A DNA stretch of 64,000 bases from Fonsecaea monophora (lineage: Eukaryota; Ascomycota; Eurotiomycetes; Chaetothyriales; Herpotrichiellaceae): assembly GCF_001642475.1 (NCBI RefSeq), contig NW_019173992.1:62001-126000 (forward strand), read 5' to 3'. Below, piece by piece: positions 1 through 10,025 of the stretch. Made by a program: the position numbers and the translations under genes. Under the pieces are notes generated by a model. The model did no database searches, had not been told where the DNA came from, and was given only the letters and a program-made list of their open reading frames with translations. The stretch's first letter is position 1. Every line of letters begins with the position of its first letter.

Positions 1-380
1 CCCTTGAGCGAGACGGAAAACGACACCAGATCTGCACGAGCAATCTGCGCTACCTATACTGGACCCCTTACCAACAGATCACCCATCATGCGTCGGCAAA
101 CTGCGGTCTGCGCACCGGTGATCTGATGGGCACGGGTACCGTCTCAGGCGACGGCAAGGACGAGAAGACGGGCAAGAAGTTCGAGCTGGGCTGTCTCTTT
201 GAGGCCACACAGCACGCCAGTCAGCCGATCACCCTGGAGGGAGGTGGGAACCTTGGATATCTCGAAGACGGTGATTCTGTGATCCTCTCCGCGTGGTGTG
301 AAGATGCCACCGGGCGGCGAGTGCTCGGGTTTGGCGAGTGTCGTGGGAGACTTGTGGGACCGGACGCGCCAATTTCTTGA
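1..380 (+). CDS. Fumarylacetoacetase, C-terminal fragment (5' end outside window)
   Basis: The frame is open from base 3 and ends at TGA 378-380, giving about 125 C-terminal residues. The stretch HHASANCGLRTGDLMGTGT is typical of the fumarylacetoacetase C-terminal catalytic domain, as are the following GGNLGYLEDGD and the late GFGECRG segment. The family hydrolyses fumarylacetoacetate to fumarate and acetoacetate, the last step of tyrosine/phenylalanine (homogentisate) breakdown, in the cytosol. Only the last exon or exons are visible, so length and introns cannot be judged. Related aromatic catabolism genes lie far to the right, with several unrelated genes between, so membership in that cluster is not supported. 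Certainty about the family is high. Confidence 0.9.
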   Translation, partial: LERDGKRHQICTSNLRYLYWTPYQQITHHASANCGLRTGDLMGTGTVSGDGKDEKTGKKFELGCLFEATQHASQPITLEGGGNLGYLEDGDSVILSAWCEDATGRRVLGFGECRGRLVGPDAPIS

Positions 381-938
381 GAGCTGTCAGACGCACGACG
401 CATGGTAGTGTCATCAGATTATAATATAGGTATAGTTATAGCAGATGGGCCACAAAATGACTATTTTATATCAGTTGGCGATACGGCGAAGTATTGAGTC
501 AGTAGCAACATTGCGCTACGGGAGAGCAGAAAGACACGTAAGACGTTACCCGAAAAATTGCAGCTGATCAGATACGCGATGATTTGATTCTGCCCGCCAT
601 ACTCACTAACGGAGCAGAACAGCCAGCTGACATGTCGGTCGGCTCACGCATCGTTCCTTTGTGGTCTGCACTCTTCCAAATCAAAAAATCAGGGATAGAG
701 GGACAACGACTGACCGCGGCGTTGCGAGACTATCCTCTTTTGCCGTCCTCCCGCCTCGCGAATCTCCCCGAGGCATCACTGCCGCGGCTAGTGCTACGTC
801 TTGCCTGCCAGTAGCTGTTACTCCCGGGGTTGGATCTTGATTGGCCCCGTCCTTACTGACTACCTTTACGGCACCTTTTTTTCGCTTTCAGCCCTGCGGT
901 CTTCCTCTCCACCGATTCCGTCATTCATCATATCGAGG
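381..938. other. Intergenic region
   Basis: About 560 bases between the fumarylacetoacetase stop and the next regulator. It should hold the terminator of the former and the promoter of the latter. A pyrimidine-rich stretch precedes the start codon at 939. No convincing gene, repeat or RNA seen. Confidence 0.5.
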
Positions 939-3178
939 ATGCAGAGTGCCGTTGATCAAACGCCTCGGAGGACACAATTCTCCAGTTGTGATGCTTGTCG
1001 CCAGTCTCGCCTGGCCTGCGATGCTGCTCGGATCGGCGCCGGGCCTGGGAAGCCGGACTGGTCGGGGTCCTGCTCGAGATGCAGGCGCCGAAAACGACCA
1101 TGTACTTTTGAGGTACGCCGTGAATCAAGATGTGCTTCTTTGGACCATCGCATATGTGTCATATCGGTGTAACCCCCGAAGAAGAGCGAACAAGACTAGA
1201 AATGCTCACATGCTGTTTATCAGTGGATGAATAATGCCAAAAAGGTCGGTGCTCGAGGCTTGCGGAAAACCCGCAGTCCGCCCTTGACGACGGCATCTTC
1301 TGAGCAATCGTCGTTGTCTCCTGAAGTTCGACAGCGCGACGTGGAAAACGATGCGTGGATCCCTCCCGCCGAGTCTACTTCTCAAAGTGCCCCAGACCAA
1401 ATTCGGTGCGTATACGTCAGCCTTTGATGCAGCAGGATCACTAACAAGGCTTCAAAAGCCTCTCCACCGAGTCGTCCAGCTTGGCTGCCTCTTCCGCTTC
1501 CTATGTTCCGCTGACTCCACCTTTCGAATGTACAACCACATCAGTCGGTGACTGGCTGGAGCGGATATATGAAAGCTGTTTCGACAATGTTCTCGGATTC
1601 TGGATTGGGAGGCATGCATGCGCATTGGTGTATGTCCCGCGGGAGTTTTCAAGATGTCATCACGCTAACTTCGTCAGGGCTGACCCCAAGTGTAGCATCA
1701 TCTACCCTCCAGGTAGATGCTTTTCCGAACTTGACGAGTCTATCTTTGGTGATTGGGAAGCACGGAATCGACTAAGTAGTGTGCAGTCACCCAGTCGCTC
1801 ACAACAAAGATGGGACCAAATTGATCAATCGTTGAAACATGCTAAACGATCGTATGCAGCACGATGGTTCCACCTTATTCCGCCGGCTGAACGAGCGGGT
1901 ATCCTGCCAGAACACATTGTCAGAGAATTCTGGCGCAGATCACGCAGGGACATGTTGAAGGTGGTCAATCGTGTGTCTTATCGGTCCGCTTTGACGCTGT
2001 TTCTCTTCTCCACGACACCCGTCCCGGTAGGGATATCAGAAGAAGAGGAGATGGACGGTTTGTCGGGGCCGCTCTGTGTCCAAGCCGCATTACAACAGAT
2101 CCAACGACTGCGTGAAGGCCAGCGCAACTGCCAATTCAGTGGATCCATGGTGGTGCAAGAGGCAGAACTCCTGGCAAACCCGGTAACCAGCTCGAAACTG
2201 TCAGATGCCTTTTTGCGGACTGAAGCCCGAGCGTACTGGGCGGCCTTGACGTTTGACACGTCTTCTGCGCTGACAATGAATCTGAGATCAACCCTTACAT
2301 CAGGATTGCATGGCGCAGAAACCGAATCTTGTTGGCGAACGCTGCGAATGGGCGCTGGATCCTTCCACACGAGGACAGGGGAATGGCGACGAAATCCTTT
2401 TTCGATGACATCAGACGAGGTCTTACAAGCTATAGCCGCTGCCGCTGCGGCTAAGATGTACGTGTGGAAGATGATTTCTATATTGAAAGAAGCACTCAGA
2501 GAAGGTGCCGAAGATGAGAAGGTGCTTCGGGCTTGGACATCATGCACTGAAGCCATCGAGATGTTTCGAGTCACTTTCGGACCACTTCTCAATGACTGCG
2601 AACGACGCCTCCCATTCCTCGGTCAAGTGGAGAAGCTGAATTGGTATGAACTCATGCTGCACCATTACATGGGAATTCTAATCCTTGTCGACGCGCTCGA
2701 AGTCGCAGAACGGAATGACCTGCTCTCGCGACTGTCGGAAACAAAACTGGAAGCTGAACATGGAGTCTTCAACGCTTTGAAATTTGGTCTAGAATCCCAA
2801 TTTACCGTTGGTGGAACCCAGAAAACGGGAACGAGCACGGGGATGCAGAGTTCAAATTCGGACCAAACGACAACTGCATCGTTCATCGCTTTCGACCCCT
2901 TTCCGCATTATGTCGTTGCTGCAGCCCAGCTCATGGTGAAAGCCGTCAGCAAACAGTACCGGCAGGGGAAGATCAAATTGGAGGCCTACAAATACTTGAA
3001 TGGCACTCTTCTTAAATGCCTGGCGGAGCTACCCCAGACTTCCAAGTCTGTCCAGGCGGCTCGCAAAAATCTCGAGAGCTCACTCGTGGGGCTAGAGGAT
3101 ATCTCCACCCAGTCTTCGACGCTCGGAAGCACATATTGGCCTGCTCAAATATCTCAATCACGCCCTACACCTGACTGA
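939..3178 (+). CDS. Zn2Cys6 transcription factor
   Basis: Exons 939-1112, 1224-1405 and 1459-3178 join in frame to about 691 residues. The N-terminus carries a binuclear zinc cluster: Cys17, Cys20, Cys27, Cys45, Cys48, Cys55. The loop between the third and fourth Cys is unusually long (17 residues), a form known in a subset of fungal regulators. The rest is mostly helical and resembles the regulatory middle region of this class (ILGFWIGRH, then the segment around FSELDESIFGDW). A further in-frame intron at 1628-1690 (63 nt, GTGTATG..AAG) is possible; removing it gives about 670 residues and a more family-like junction. The start is the first ATG before the zinc cluster. Target genes are unknown; it could serve the esterase gene downstream, but that is only proximity. 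Confidence 0.85.
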
Positions 3179-4181
3179 TGAGTCACCAGGGATTGGCCAA
3201 CTCAGTCACTCCAGCTGTAGAGTTACTCCAATTCAATGATCCACTTGCGATTCTCTGAAGACATGGCTGCGGCAATGTTCAACAGGAAGCCTTCGGTTAT
3301 GCTCGCCATGTCTGTCGAAGCTTCGGTACCGAGAACCGAGACGGTTTTCTGGATCCGAGATGTTTATGGAGACCATTCACGGCACATTTGAGATTGGGGT
3401 TACATATCAACATCAAAGCCACAATTGATTGGTGCGAAAGGCGCCGTCAGTCCCATCCTGACATATCTCTGGAAAGTTGCTGGTGCTCAACCTCGGGACC
3501 GTTGGAATCGCGCCCCTCCCTTGCCATAGGTTGGATATCGGGCAGTTAGGCGGTAAGGAGCACTCCTATACGTTCTACGGCAGGCCGTATGGCTTTAATC
3601 ATGGTTTACCGGCTGAGACCCCAACCCACTGCAGGGCTAGTTTTTTGCAACACGAGGCAGCTAGATCTTGAGGGTAAGGGTGTCAACCGAGTTTCGTTCA
3701 TGAGAGTGGCTCCAACGCTTCAAGCGAGCCAAGTCAGAGGCCTTCGAGTCCGGGGGAGAAACAAGGGAGGGTCCGGCGGCTATGAAATGCCTTGTCAGCA
3801 CACATGCATTGGCCCCCGCTGTTACCCAAAACGCATGTATATTATATAACGGCTGATTGTTGCTTTGGACGCGACAACTGTTTCCTCTTTGGGACAGTAT
3901 AGCCACGGCACGTGCCAGGCATGATTTCCCCGACCGTGATGTCATTGGCTCCGAGTTTCCCGTCAATGCTTCACCTCCTCAATCGCTTCAACTTATTCAG
4001 CAGCATCTCGCACATTTGTTTGTTGCAGCCAGGATGTGAGACACTGGAAACTCTCCACCTCAGTCCTGCAAAAGACGCTTATGACCTACCCATCTCCGCC
4101 TCAATGTGAAGAGTGATAACCCCGACATGACAGAGAGATCGACCAGGTCCAAAACAACGAGTGCCGTGTGTCACCGCCGTG
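3179..4181. other. Intergenic region
   Basis: About 1 kb without a supported gene; short open frames here lack recognisable domains. It should contain the promoter of the esterase at 4182. A TTAGGCGG octamer lies at 3546-3553 (see the motif finding). Confidence 0.5.
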
Positions 4182-5999
4182 ATGCCTGCTGAGTCCATCT
4201 TTCCGGACTTTGTTCTCGGCCATCCAAGGCATCATAAGACGAGACCTCAGGGAGTTCCTCACAAACAGAAGCCCAAGGCAAGACCGCCAAAGGGTGTGAG
4301 GGATAAGGTTCCCTTCTATGGCAAACTCCCGCACTACGCTGGCCCCTATGAGGTTGGCATAATCGACATCGAAGTGCCTGCTAAGAGCCCTAGGACCTTC
4401 TCGAACATCAAGCGCCATGGTGTTCCCGCGCTTGCTCTCGAGACGGTGTTGATGACAATCTATTATCCCGCCCATCTCAATGTCAAGTACAATGTCGATA
4501 CTCCAACCGCAATGCAAAGGTTTCGTCCGACATGGCTGACTCGACCAAGAGATCAGACGAGCCGCGGATATGGGCGTTTCGCTGCGCTTCCGGAGCACCT
4601 GATGATGGCCTTCTTCTTCTGTACAACATGGTATACGAAAATCCCGGCCTATAAAAATGCGAGACTGGCGGAGCATTGGCCTCCACCCGGAGAAGCGTCG
4701 ACAGGTAGCCGAAAGGCGGTTGATATCGAAGGGAACCCACCTGATCAAGGCCCAGAAAAGCCCAAGTTTCCTCTCATCATCTTCAGCCATGGACTGGGAG
4801 GGACGAGGACGTGCTACTCTTCCGTCTGTGGAGAATTTGCAAGTCATGGCTTTGTGGTAGTCGCGCTCGAGCATCGAGATGGAAGCGGGCCGAGAACTCA
4901 CATCAATCACTCCGACCACGGACCAGGAAGTCGGCATTGTACAGAAGTCAATGGAAATGTGGAGCACAAGGAAAAGGATACTAAGCGGTCCTACGATACG
5001 GTTGACTTCATTTTTGCAAAAACCGACAAGTACGACACCACTCCCGGCCACCAGGTAGACCATGAACTACGCAACGCTCAAATTGATCTGCGGCTGGCGG
5101 AGATTGACGAAGCCTATCAGGTTATGCAAGAGATCTGTACCGGTGACGGTGACAAAGTTGCAGCGAGGAACCTGAGGGTCAAGCCCGCAATTGGGGCCTC
5201 AAGAGTTGGTCTGGATGGCATTGACTGGTCGTCCTGGAAAGATCGATTCTTCACCGAGGGCGTCACCATGGTAGGGCACTCGTTTGGAGCGACGACGACG
5301 GTGGAGGTCCTGCGACAGAAACACAGATACAAATACATCACTCAGGGAATCATCTACGATATCTGGGGAATGCCGGTGCGCCCCACTTCCGAGGAGCGGG
5401 AGAGCCGCATTCGCGTTCCGCTTCTGGGGATCAACTCCGAGGCATTCATGTACTGGCCTGACAACTTCGACGTGGCAAAGGCAGTGATCACGGAGGCCCT
5501 GGAGACGGGCCACCCGGCGTGGCTCATGACCGTCCGTGGGACCGTGCACATCTCCCAGTCGGACTTTTGCATTCTGTACCCGCACCTGGCCAGCTACCTG
5601 ATGAAGACGACCATCGACCCCGTCCGTGCCATTGATGTCAACATCGACGCGTCTCTCGAGTTCCTATCCCGCGTCATGCCCAAGGAAGTACACTGCGAGC
5701 AGCCCTTCCTGAGGCGGATGAGTTCGAAGAAGTTTCTGGACCTCCCCTCCCTGGATGAGCTGCCGACCGAGCACCGGCCGCACCAGAAATGGACGGCGGT
5801 GCGGCTGCGGGTCCAGCACGAGGCGCGCAAACGGCTGACCCCCGGCGCGAGGAGGCGTTACTGGGAGAAACTGCAGAGGTCGGGCGAAGGCGAGGTTTGG
5901 CTCCACATCAACCCGGACAGTATGCCGGCGTTGGAAAAGTGCGAGACGTGTCGCATTCCCAGGTGGACGGAGATTGATAGGCCCAAGTCGAGGGAATGA
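4182..5999 (+). CDS. PAF-acetylhydrolase-like serine esterase
   Basis: Single exon, 605 residues from ATG 4182; the frame is open a little further upstream but only from a GTG. It resembles the plasma/intracellular type II platelet-activating-factor acetylhydrolase family, alpha/beta hydrolases that remove short or oxidised acyl chains from phospholipids. The oxyanion region is seen in FPLIIFSHGLGGTR. The catalytic triad is visible: nucleophile Ser367 in GHSFG, Asp393 in YDIWGMP, and His456 in RGTVHISQSDF. The order and spacing match the family. It is longer than the roughly 400-440-residue animal enzymes, with a basic N-terminal extension and a C-terminal tail of about 100 residues, as in many fungal members. 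No signal peptide is obvious. The physiological substrate in fungi is not established. Confidence 0.88.
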   Translation: MPAESIFPDFVLGHPRHHKTRPQGVPHKQKPKARPPKGVRDKVPFYGKLPHYAGPYEVGIIDIEVPAKSPRTFSNIKRHGVPALALETVLMTIYYPAHLNVKYNVDTPTAMQRFRPTWLTRPRDQTSRGYGRFAALPEHLMMAFFFCTTWYTKIPAYKNARLAEHWPPPGEASTGSRKAVDIEGNPPDQGPEKPKFPLIIFSHGLGGTRTCYSSVCGEFASHGFVVVALEHRDGSGPRTHINHSDHGPGSRHCTEVNGNVEHKEKDTKRSYDTVDFIFAKTDKYDTTPGHQVDHELRNAQIDLRLAEIDEAYQVMQEICTGDGDKVAARNLRVKPAIGASRVGLDGIDWSSWKDRFFTEGVTMVGHSFGATTTVEVLRQKHRYKYITQGIIYDIWGMPVRPTSEERESRIRVPLLGINSEAFMYWPDNFDVAKAVITEALETGHPAWLMTVRGTVHISQSDFCILYPHLASYLMKTTIDPVRAIDVNIDASLEFLSRVMPKEVHCEQPFLRRMSSKKFLDLPSLDELPTEHRPHQKWTAVRLRVQHEARKRLTPGARRRYWEKLQRSGEGEVWLHINPDSMPALEKCETCRIPRWTEIDRPKSRE

Positions 6000-6533
6000 T
6001 AGGGCCGGTGGCACCAACGAACATGACACTGCTCCATTACCATTGTTTTGCTACTCTATACCGTCCCCCCGGAATAGGACTGATCGGATGGTGGAGGTAA
6101 CCTAGGCTGGGGAGTGCTATTCTCGAAGTGCATGTTGGCTCTGTCTGACCTGCCATTTATAGATAACATCCTCGATATATCTCGAGTGGAAACCCGCGTA
6201 TGTAAATGGGTATGTGTCTTTTTGTACACATTTAATGTGTCAGAGGGTCAGCAGAGACAACAAACAGAGGGTTTTTTCTGCCGCTCGCTCTACCTTGAAC
6301 TTTACATTCTACCCCACGATCGAGGCTTTGGGCTGAAAGATCTCCCAGTCCCACTTGAGAGAACAGCTCAGGGTACCCCGTACAGATGACCCCATCAACT
6401 CACCTGAGATGGGGCCTCCCACAACGAGTCGTTACGGTCCCTACAAAACCACCTCTCGCCGTCCTACGAACCTACACCTTTTTACCGCCTGCCTCTCCGC
6501 TCCTAGTCAGAACGGGAAGATACACTTGCCACC
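6000..6533. other. Intergenic region
   Basis: About 530 bases between two genes of the same orientation. It ends in a pyrimidine-rich leader and a good start context (CACCATGC) at 6534. No gene or repeat seen. Confidence 0.5.
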
Positions 6534-7682
6534 ATGCCCGCCGTCCAGGGACATTGCGATGAGAAATTTTGCGATGTCCAAGACCTGCTGCAGAGATATA
6601 TTGACTCGGGCGAAGAGCTGGGAGCGTCTCTGGCCGTCAATTGGGACGGAAAAGATGTGGTTAATATCTGGGGTGGCTACGCCGACCAGGACCAAAAGCG
6701 GCCGTGGGAAAAGGATACCATCACCAACCTCTTCTCAACCACCAAAACGGTCGCCGCTCTAGCTGTCCTCATCCTTGTCGATCGAGGTTTGCTCGGCGTG
6801 AATGACAAAGTAGCCAAGTACTGGCCAGAGTTTGCGGCGAATGGGAAGCAAGACATTGAGATCCGCCACGTCCTCTCTCACACCTCTGGCGTGGCTGGCT
6901 TCGACACTCCTTTGACCGTGGAGGACATTTGCGACTCAGCCAAAGTCACCGCACTGTTGGCCGAGCAGGCACCGTGGTGGGAACCTGGTACGGCTTCTGG
7001 CTATCATTCCTTCACTCAAGGCTACTTGATTGCAGAGATTGTCCGGCAAGTAACAGGTAAATCACTCAAACAATTCATCGCCGAAGATATTGCCGCCCCT
7101 CTCGGTGCCGATTTCCAGCTGGGATGTTCAGATAGAGACGAAACCCGCAGGTCGAATGTCATCCCGCCGCCACCAGCAGGACCGCCTCCCTTCGACCCTG
7201 CCTCGATCGGGTTTCGAGTCATGACCAACCCGGCCATGAGAGCCGAATTTGCAAACAGTGAGCTGTTCAGAAAGGCAGAAATAGGGGCGGGAAACGGGCA
7301 CAGCAACGCCCATGGGGTCAACCGCATCTTATCCGTCATCTCTATGAATGGCCAGGTCGACGGCAAACAGTTTATATTCCCAGAGACCGTCAACCTCATC
7401 TTCCAAGAACAGTCAAATGGGATGGACCATGTGCTTGCCTTTGGGGCACCCATCCGCTGGGGCATTGGCTTCGCTCTGCCCAGCAAAGGTACCTGGATTG
7501 ACTGGCTGCCTGCGGGAAGAGTATGTACCTGGGGCGGATATGGTGGTTCGATGGCGGTGATGGACCTGGACCGCAAGCTGACCATTTCGTACGTCATGAA
7601 CAAGATGGACAATGTTGGACTGGGCTCGGATAAGGCCAGGGCTTATATTGCAGCGGTGTATAAAGCCATGGGGGTGTCTTGA
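6534..7682 (+). CDS. Beta-lactamase-fold serine hydrolase (class C/EstB-like)
   Basis: Single exon, 382 residues. The SxxK nucleophile motif is Ser68-Thr-Thr-Lys71 (FSTTK), followed by HVLSHTSGV, which is typical of the beta-lactamase/esterase EstB and LACTB-like family. The second motif is Tyr157-His-Ser instead of the Tyr-x-Asn of true class C enzymes. The third motif (KTG in lactamases) is replaced by a Trp-Gly-Gly stretch near the C-terminus (CTWGGYGGS), as in many esterases and transesterases of this fold. There is no signal peptide, so a cytosolic esterase, lactonase or transacylase is more likely than antibiotic resistance. Substrate unknown. The start has a Kozak-like ACC before ATG. 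Confidence 0.88.
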   Translation: MPAVQGHCDEKFCDVQDLLQRYIDSGEELGASLAVNWDGKDVVNIWGGYADQDQKRPWEKDTITNLFSTTKTVAALAVLILVDRGLLGVNDKVAKYWPEFAANGKQDIEIRHVLSHTSGVAGFDTPLTVEDICDSAKVTALLAEQAPWWEPGTASGYHSFTQGYLIAEIVRQVTGKSLKQFIAEDIAAPLGADFQLGCSDRDETRRSNVIPPPPAGPPPFDPASIGFRVMTNPAMRAEFANSELFRKAEIGAGNGHSNAHGVNRILSVISMNGQVDGKQFIFPETVNLIFQEQSNGMDHVLAFGAPIRWGIGFALPSKGTWIDWLPAGRVCTWGGYGGSMAVMDLDRKLTISYVMNKMDNVGLGSDKARAYIAAVYKAMGVS

Positions 7683-8050
7683 GAATCTCCGTAACAAGGC
7701 CACCCTCCCCTCCGTGTCTATCAGCCGCATCGGTGCAAATGACACCGAATCTGAGAGACTGCCGAACCATGATACATTGTGTCTTGTCTCCACGATCCTC
7801 CTTCCACCTCTACAACCAATCTCGTCCTTTGTACATGCATGGATCGACATGCTAACGTCCACTTTGGTCAAGGTAGTATCCGCCTAAATGGCACGACTTA
7901 CCATGAAGACGCTCATGTCCGTGCCTCCTCCTTCGATGGTGAGATGGTCTACCATACTACACATCATGGATTGCTCTGTAGGGTGTTTCTATCACCTACC
8001 TCGAGGGACGAAAAGCTAGATGTGCACCTATCTCGACGAGACTGCACACG
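7683..8050. promoter_or_regulatory. Upstream region of the permease gene
   Basis: About 370 bases upstream of the permease. A CCGCCTAA octamer sits at 7880-7887, about 165 bases before the ATG; the same octamer recurs in other promoters of the window. No other element recognised. Confidence 0.35.
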
Positions 8051-9733
8051 ATGGTACACGAACCCAAGGACATGGAGGCTGGGAAGCTGACCGAAGCCGC
8101 CATCGTCGAAACGCCGCAAACGGAGAGACAGCACGACGAAAACGACGACATTGACGACCTGAAAAATGCTGAGCACGAGCAGAAGAACGTCGGCACTCTG
8201 GAACGGAGACTCAAGTCGCGCCATATTCAGTTCCTTGCCCTCTCTGGCGCCATTGGTACAGGTCTTTTCGTCGGCAGTGGTCAAGCACTCAGTCTCGCTG
8301 GACCGCTGTCCACATTCCTGGCCTACATCATCACCGGCTTCAACCTCTACGCGGTCATCAACAGTCTCGGCGAGATGGCTGCCCACCTGCCCCTTCCGGG
8401 TGCGGTGCCTGTCTACGCTGCTCGGTTCGTCGACGATGCGTTGGGATTCACGCTCGGTTGGAACTACTGGTACCAGTTCGCCATCGGCGTGCCTATTGAA
8501 ATCTCGGCCGCCGCCGTGGTGATAGGATATTGGCCCAACGCCGTCTCTAATGCCGTGTGGATCACCATCTTATTCATACCCATGGTCCTCGTCAACTGCT
8601 TCCCTGTGCGCATATACGGCGAGGCGGAATTCGTCTTTGGCGCTATCAAACTCACCACCATTGTGGGCTTGCTCCTGCTCATGTTCATCATCAGCCTGGG
8701 TGGCGCGCCAAACCACGACAGGATCGGATTTCGCTATTGGGATAACCCGGGCCCGATGCTGGAATACCTCGAGACGGGAGCACTAGGCCGGTTCCTTGCG
8801 TTCTGGAAGGTCTTTATCAATGCCACATTCAGCTACGGGGGGAGCGAAATGGTAGTGGTGGCCGCTGGGGAGTGCGAGAATCCTCGTAGAAACGTGCCAA
8901 AGGCCGTCCGCCGCGTGTTTTGGCGCATCGCTATCTTTTACGTGTTGGCCATCTTCCTGGTCAGCATGTGTGTCTCGGCCAAGGACCCGCGGTTGTTGAA
9001 CGCCATCAGCAGCTCTGCTCCTGGCGCGGCGGCGAGTCCGTTCGTCATCGCCATCACCAATGGCGGTATCTCAGCGCTGCCCTCCATCATAAACGCCGTC
9101 ATCCTGTCCTCAGCATGGTCGGCGGGGAACTCGTTCTTCTACGCCTCGACCCGCATCCTCTACGCTACCGCACTGGACGGCCGTGCGCCGGCATTTTTGC
9201 GTTTCGAGAAGTTCGGCGTCCCTTACGGCTGCGTGGCGGCCACAGCCCTGCTATCCCTCCTGGTCTACCTGAACGTCTCTTCCCGGTCGGCCGACGTCTT
9301 CTTCTGGATCTCGAACCTCTCGGCCGTCAGCACCCTGATCGTCTGGGCGAGCGTCTGCATCACCTACATCCGCTTCCACCAGGGCCTCCGCCACAACGGC
9401 ATTTCGCGTGATACCCTGCCGTATAAGTCTCCCTTGCAACCGTTCCTGGCCTACTTTGCCGTCTGCTTCTGCACCGTCGTGGCCATCTTCAACGGCTTCG
9501 ACGCCTTCTTCCCAGGTCGTTTCAGCGCAAAGAGCTTCGTCCCGCCGTACATCGACATCCCCATCTTCGCGTCCCTGTTTCTCGGGTACAAGCTCGTGAA
9601 GCGGACTCGGTTTGTCCGGCTGAGTGAGATGGATTTGTGGAGTGGCAAGGCTGAGGCGGATCGTTTGGAGGGGACGTGGCCTGAGGTGAAACCGCGGAAT
9701 TTCCTCGAGAGAATCTGGTTCTGGATTGCTTAG
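8051..9733 (+). CDS. Amino-acid permease (fungal AAT/APC family)
   Basis: Single exon, 560 residues. After a charged cytosolic N-terminus of about 50 residues comes LKSRHIQFLALSGAIGTGLF, the first helix signature of yeast general amino-acid permeases. GPLSTFLAYI and LPLPGAVPVYAARFVDDALG follow, then a pattern compatible with 12 membrane helices ending in the C-terminal tail at about residue 540. The family imports amino acids with protons across the plasma membrane. The substrate range cannot be read from the sequence. It is adjacent to, but not clearly related to, the hydrolase upstream and the convergent D-lactate dehydrogenase gene downstream. Confidence 0.92.
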   Translation: MVHEPKDMEAGKLTEAAIVETPQTERQHDENDDIDDLKNAEHEQKNVGTLERRLKSRHIQFLALSGAIGTGLFVGSGQALSLAGPLSTFLAYIITGFNLYAVINSLGEMAAHLPLPGAVPVYAARFVDDALGFTLGWNYWYQFAIGVPIEISAAAVVIGYWPNAVSNAVWITILFIPMVLVNCFPVRIYGEAEFVFGAIKLTTIVGLLLLMFIISLGGAPNHDRIGFRYWDNPGPMLEYLETGALGRFLAFWKVFINATFSYGGSEMVVVAAGECENPRRNVPKAVRRVFWRIAIFYVLAIFLVSMCVSAKDPRLLNAISSSAPGAAASPFVIAITNGGISALPSIINAVILSSAWSAGNSFFYASTRILYATALDGRAPAFLRFEKFGVPYGCVAATALLSLLVYLNVSSRSADVFFWISNLSAVSTLIVWASVCITYIRFHQGLRHNGISRDTLPYKSPLQPFLAYFAVCFCTVVAIFNGFDAFFPGRFSAKSFVPPYIDIPIFASLFLGYKLVKRTRFVRLSEMDLWSGKAEADRLEGTWPEVKPRNFLERIWFWIA

Positions 9734-10025
9734 TGGCATGCAGCCCGAATCGAGGGTTCGTGTTATGGTGGTTGCTAACTTGGGCTTGCTACATACGCAC
9801 CTTGACAAACGCTGTGTAGTGGAAGAAGGAAAGGAGTAAAAATGCTCGTCCAGATATATACTATCCACGTAGTAAATTGAAAGTGGTATCTCGGGATATA
9901 CAATCTACAAATGGCATATCAAACTGAAGTGTATTATCCACATACCGCAGCACCAGCACCCAACCTCTTGAGCTTTACACCTTGCACCATATACCTCGTC
10001 TAGCCAACGTCTACCAGACACAGAT

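Noticed and set aside
1628..1690. Fourth intron in the Zn2Cys6 regulator gene
   Set aside because: Plausible, and it improves the local match, but the frame is open with or without it, so it is mentioned and not used in the main model.
4101..5063. Minus-strand open frame of 320 codons
   Set aside because: Antisense shadow of the PAF-acetylhydrolase-like gene, which has its full catalytic triad.
6534..7682. Beta-lactamase antibiotic-resistance gene
   Set aside because: Only the fold and SxxK motif are shared; KTG is missing and there is no secretion signal. An esterase-type role is more likely.
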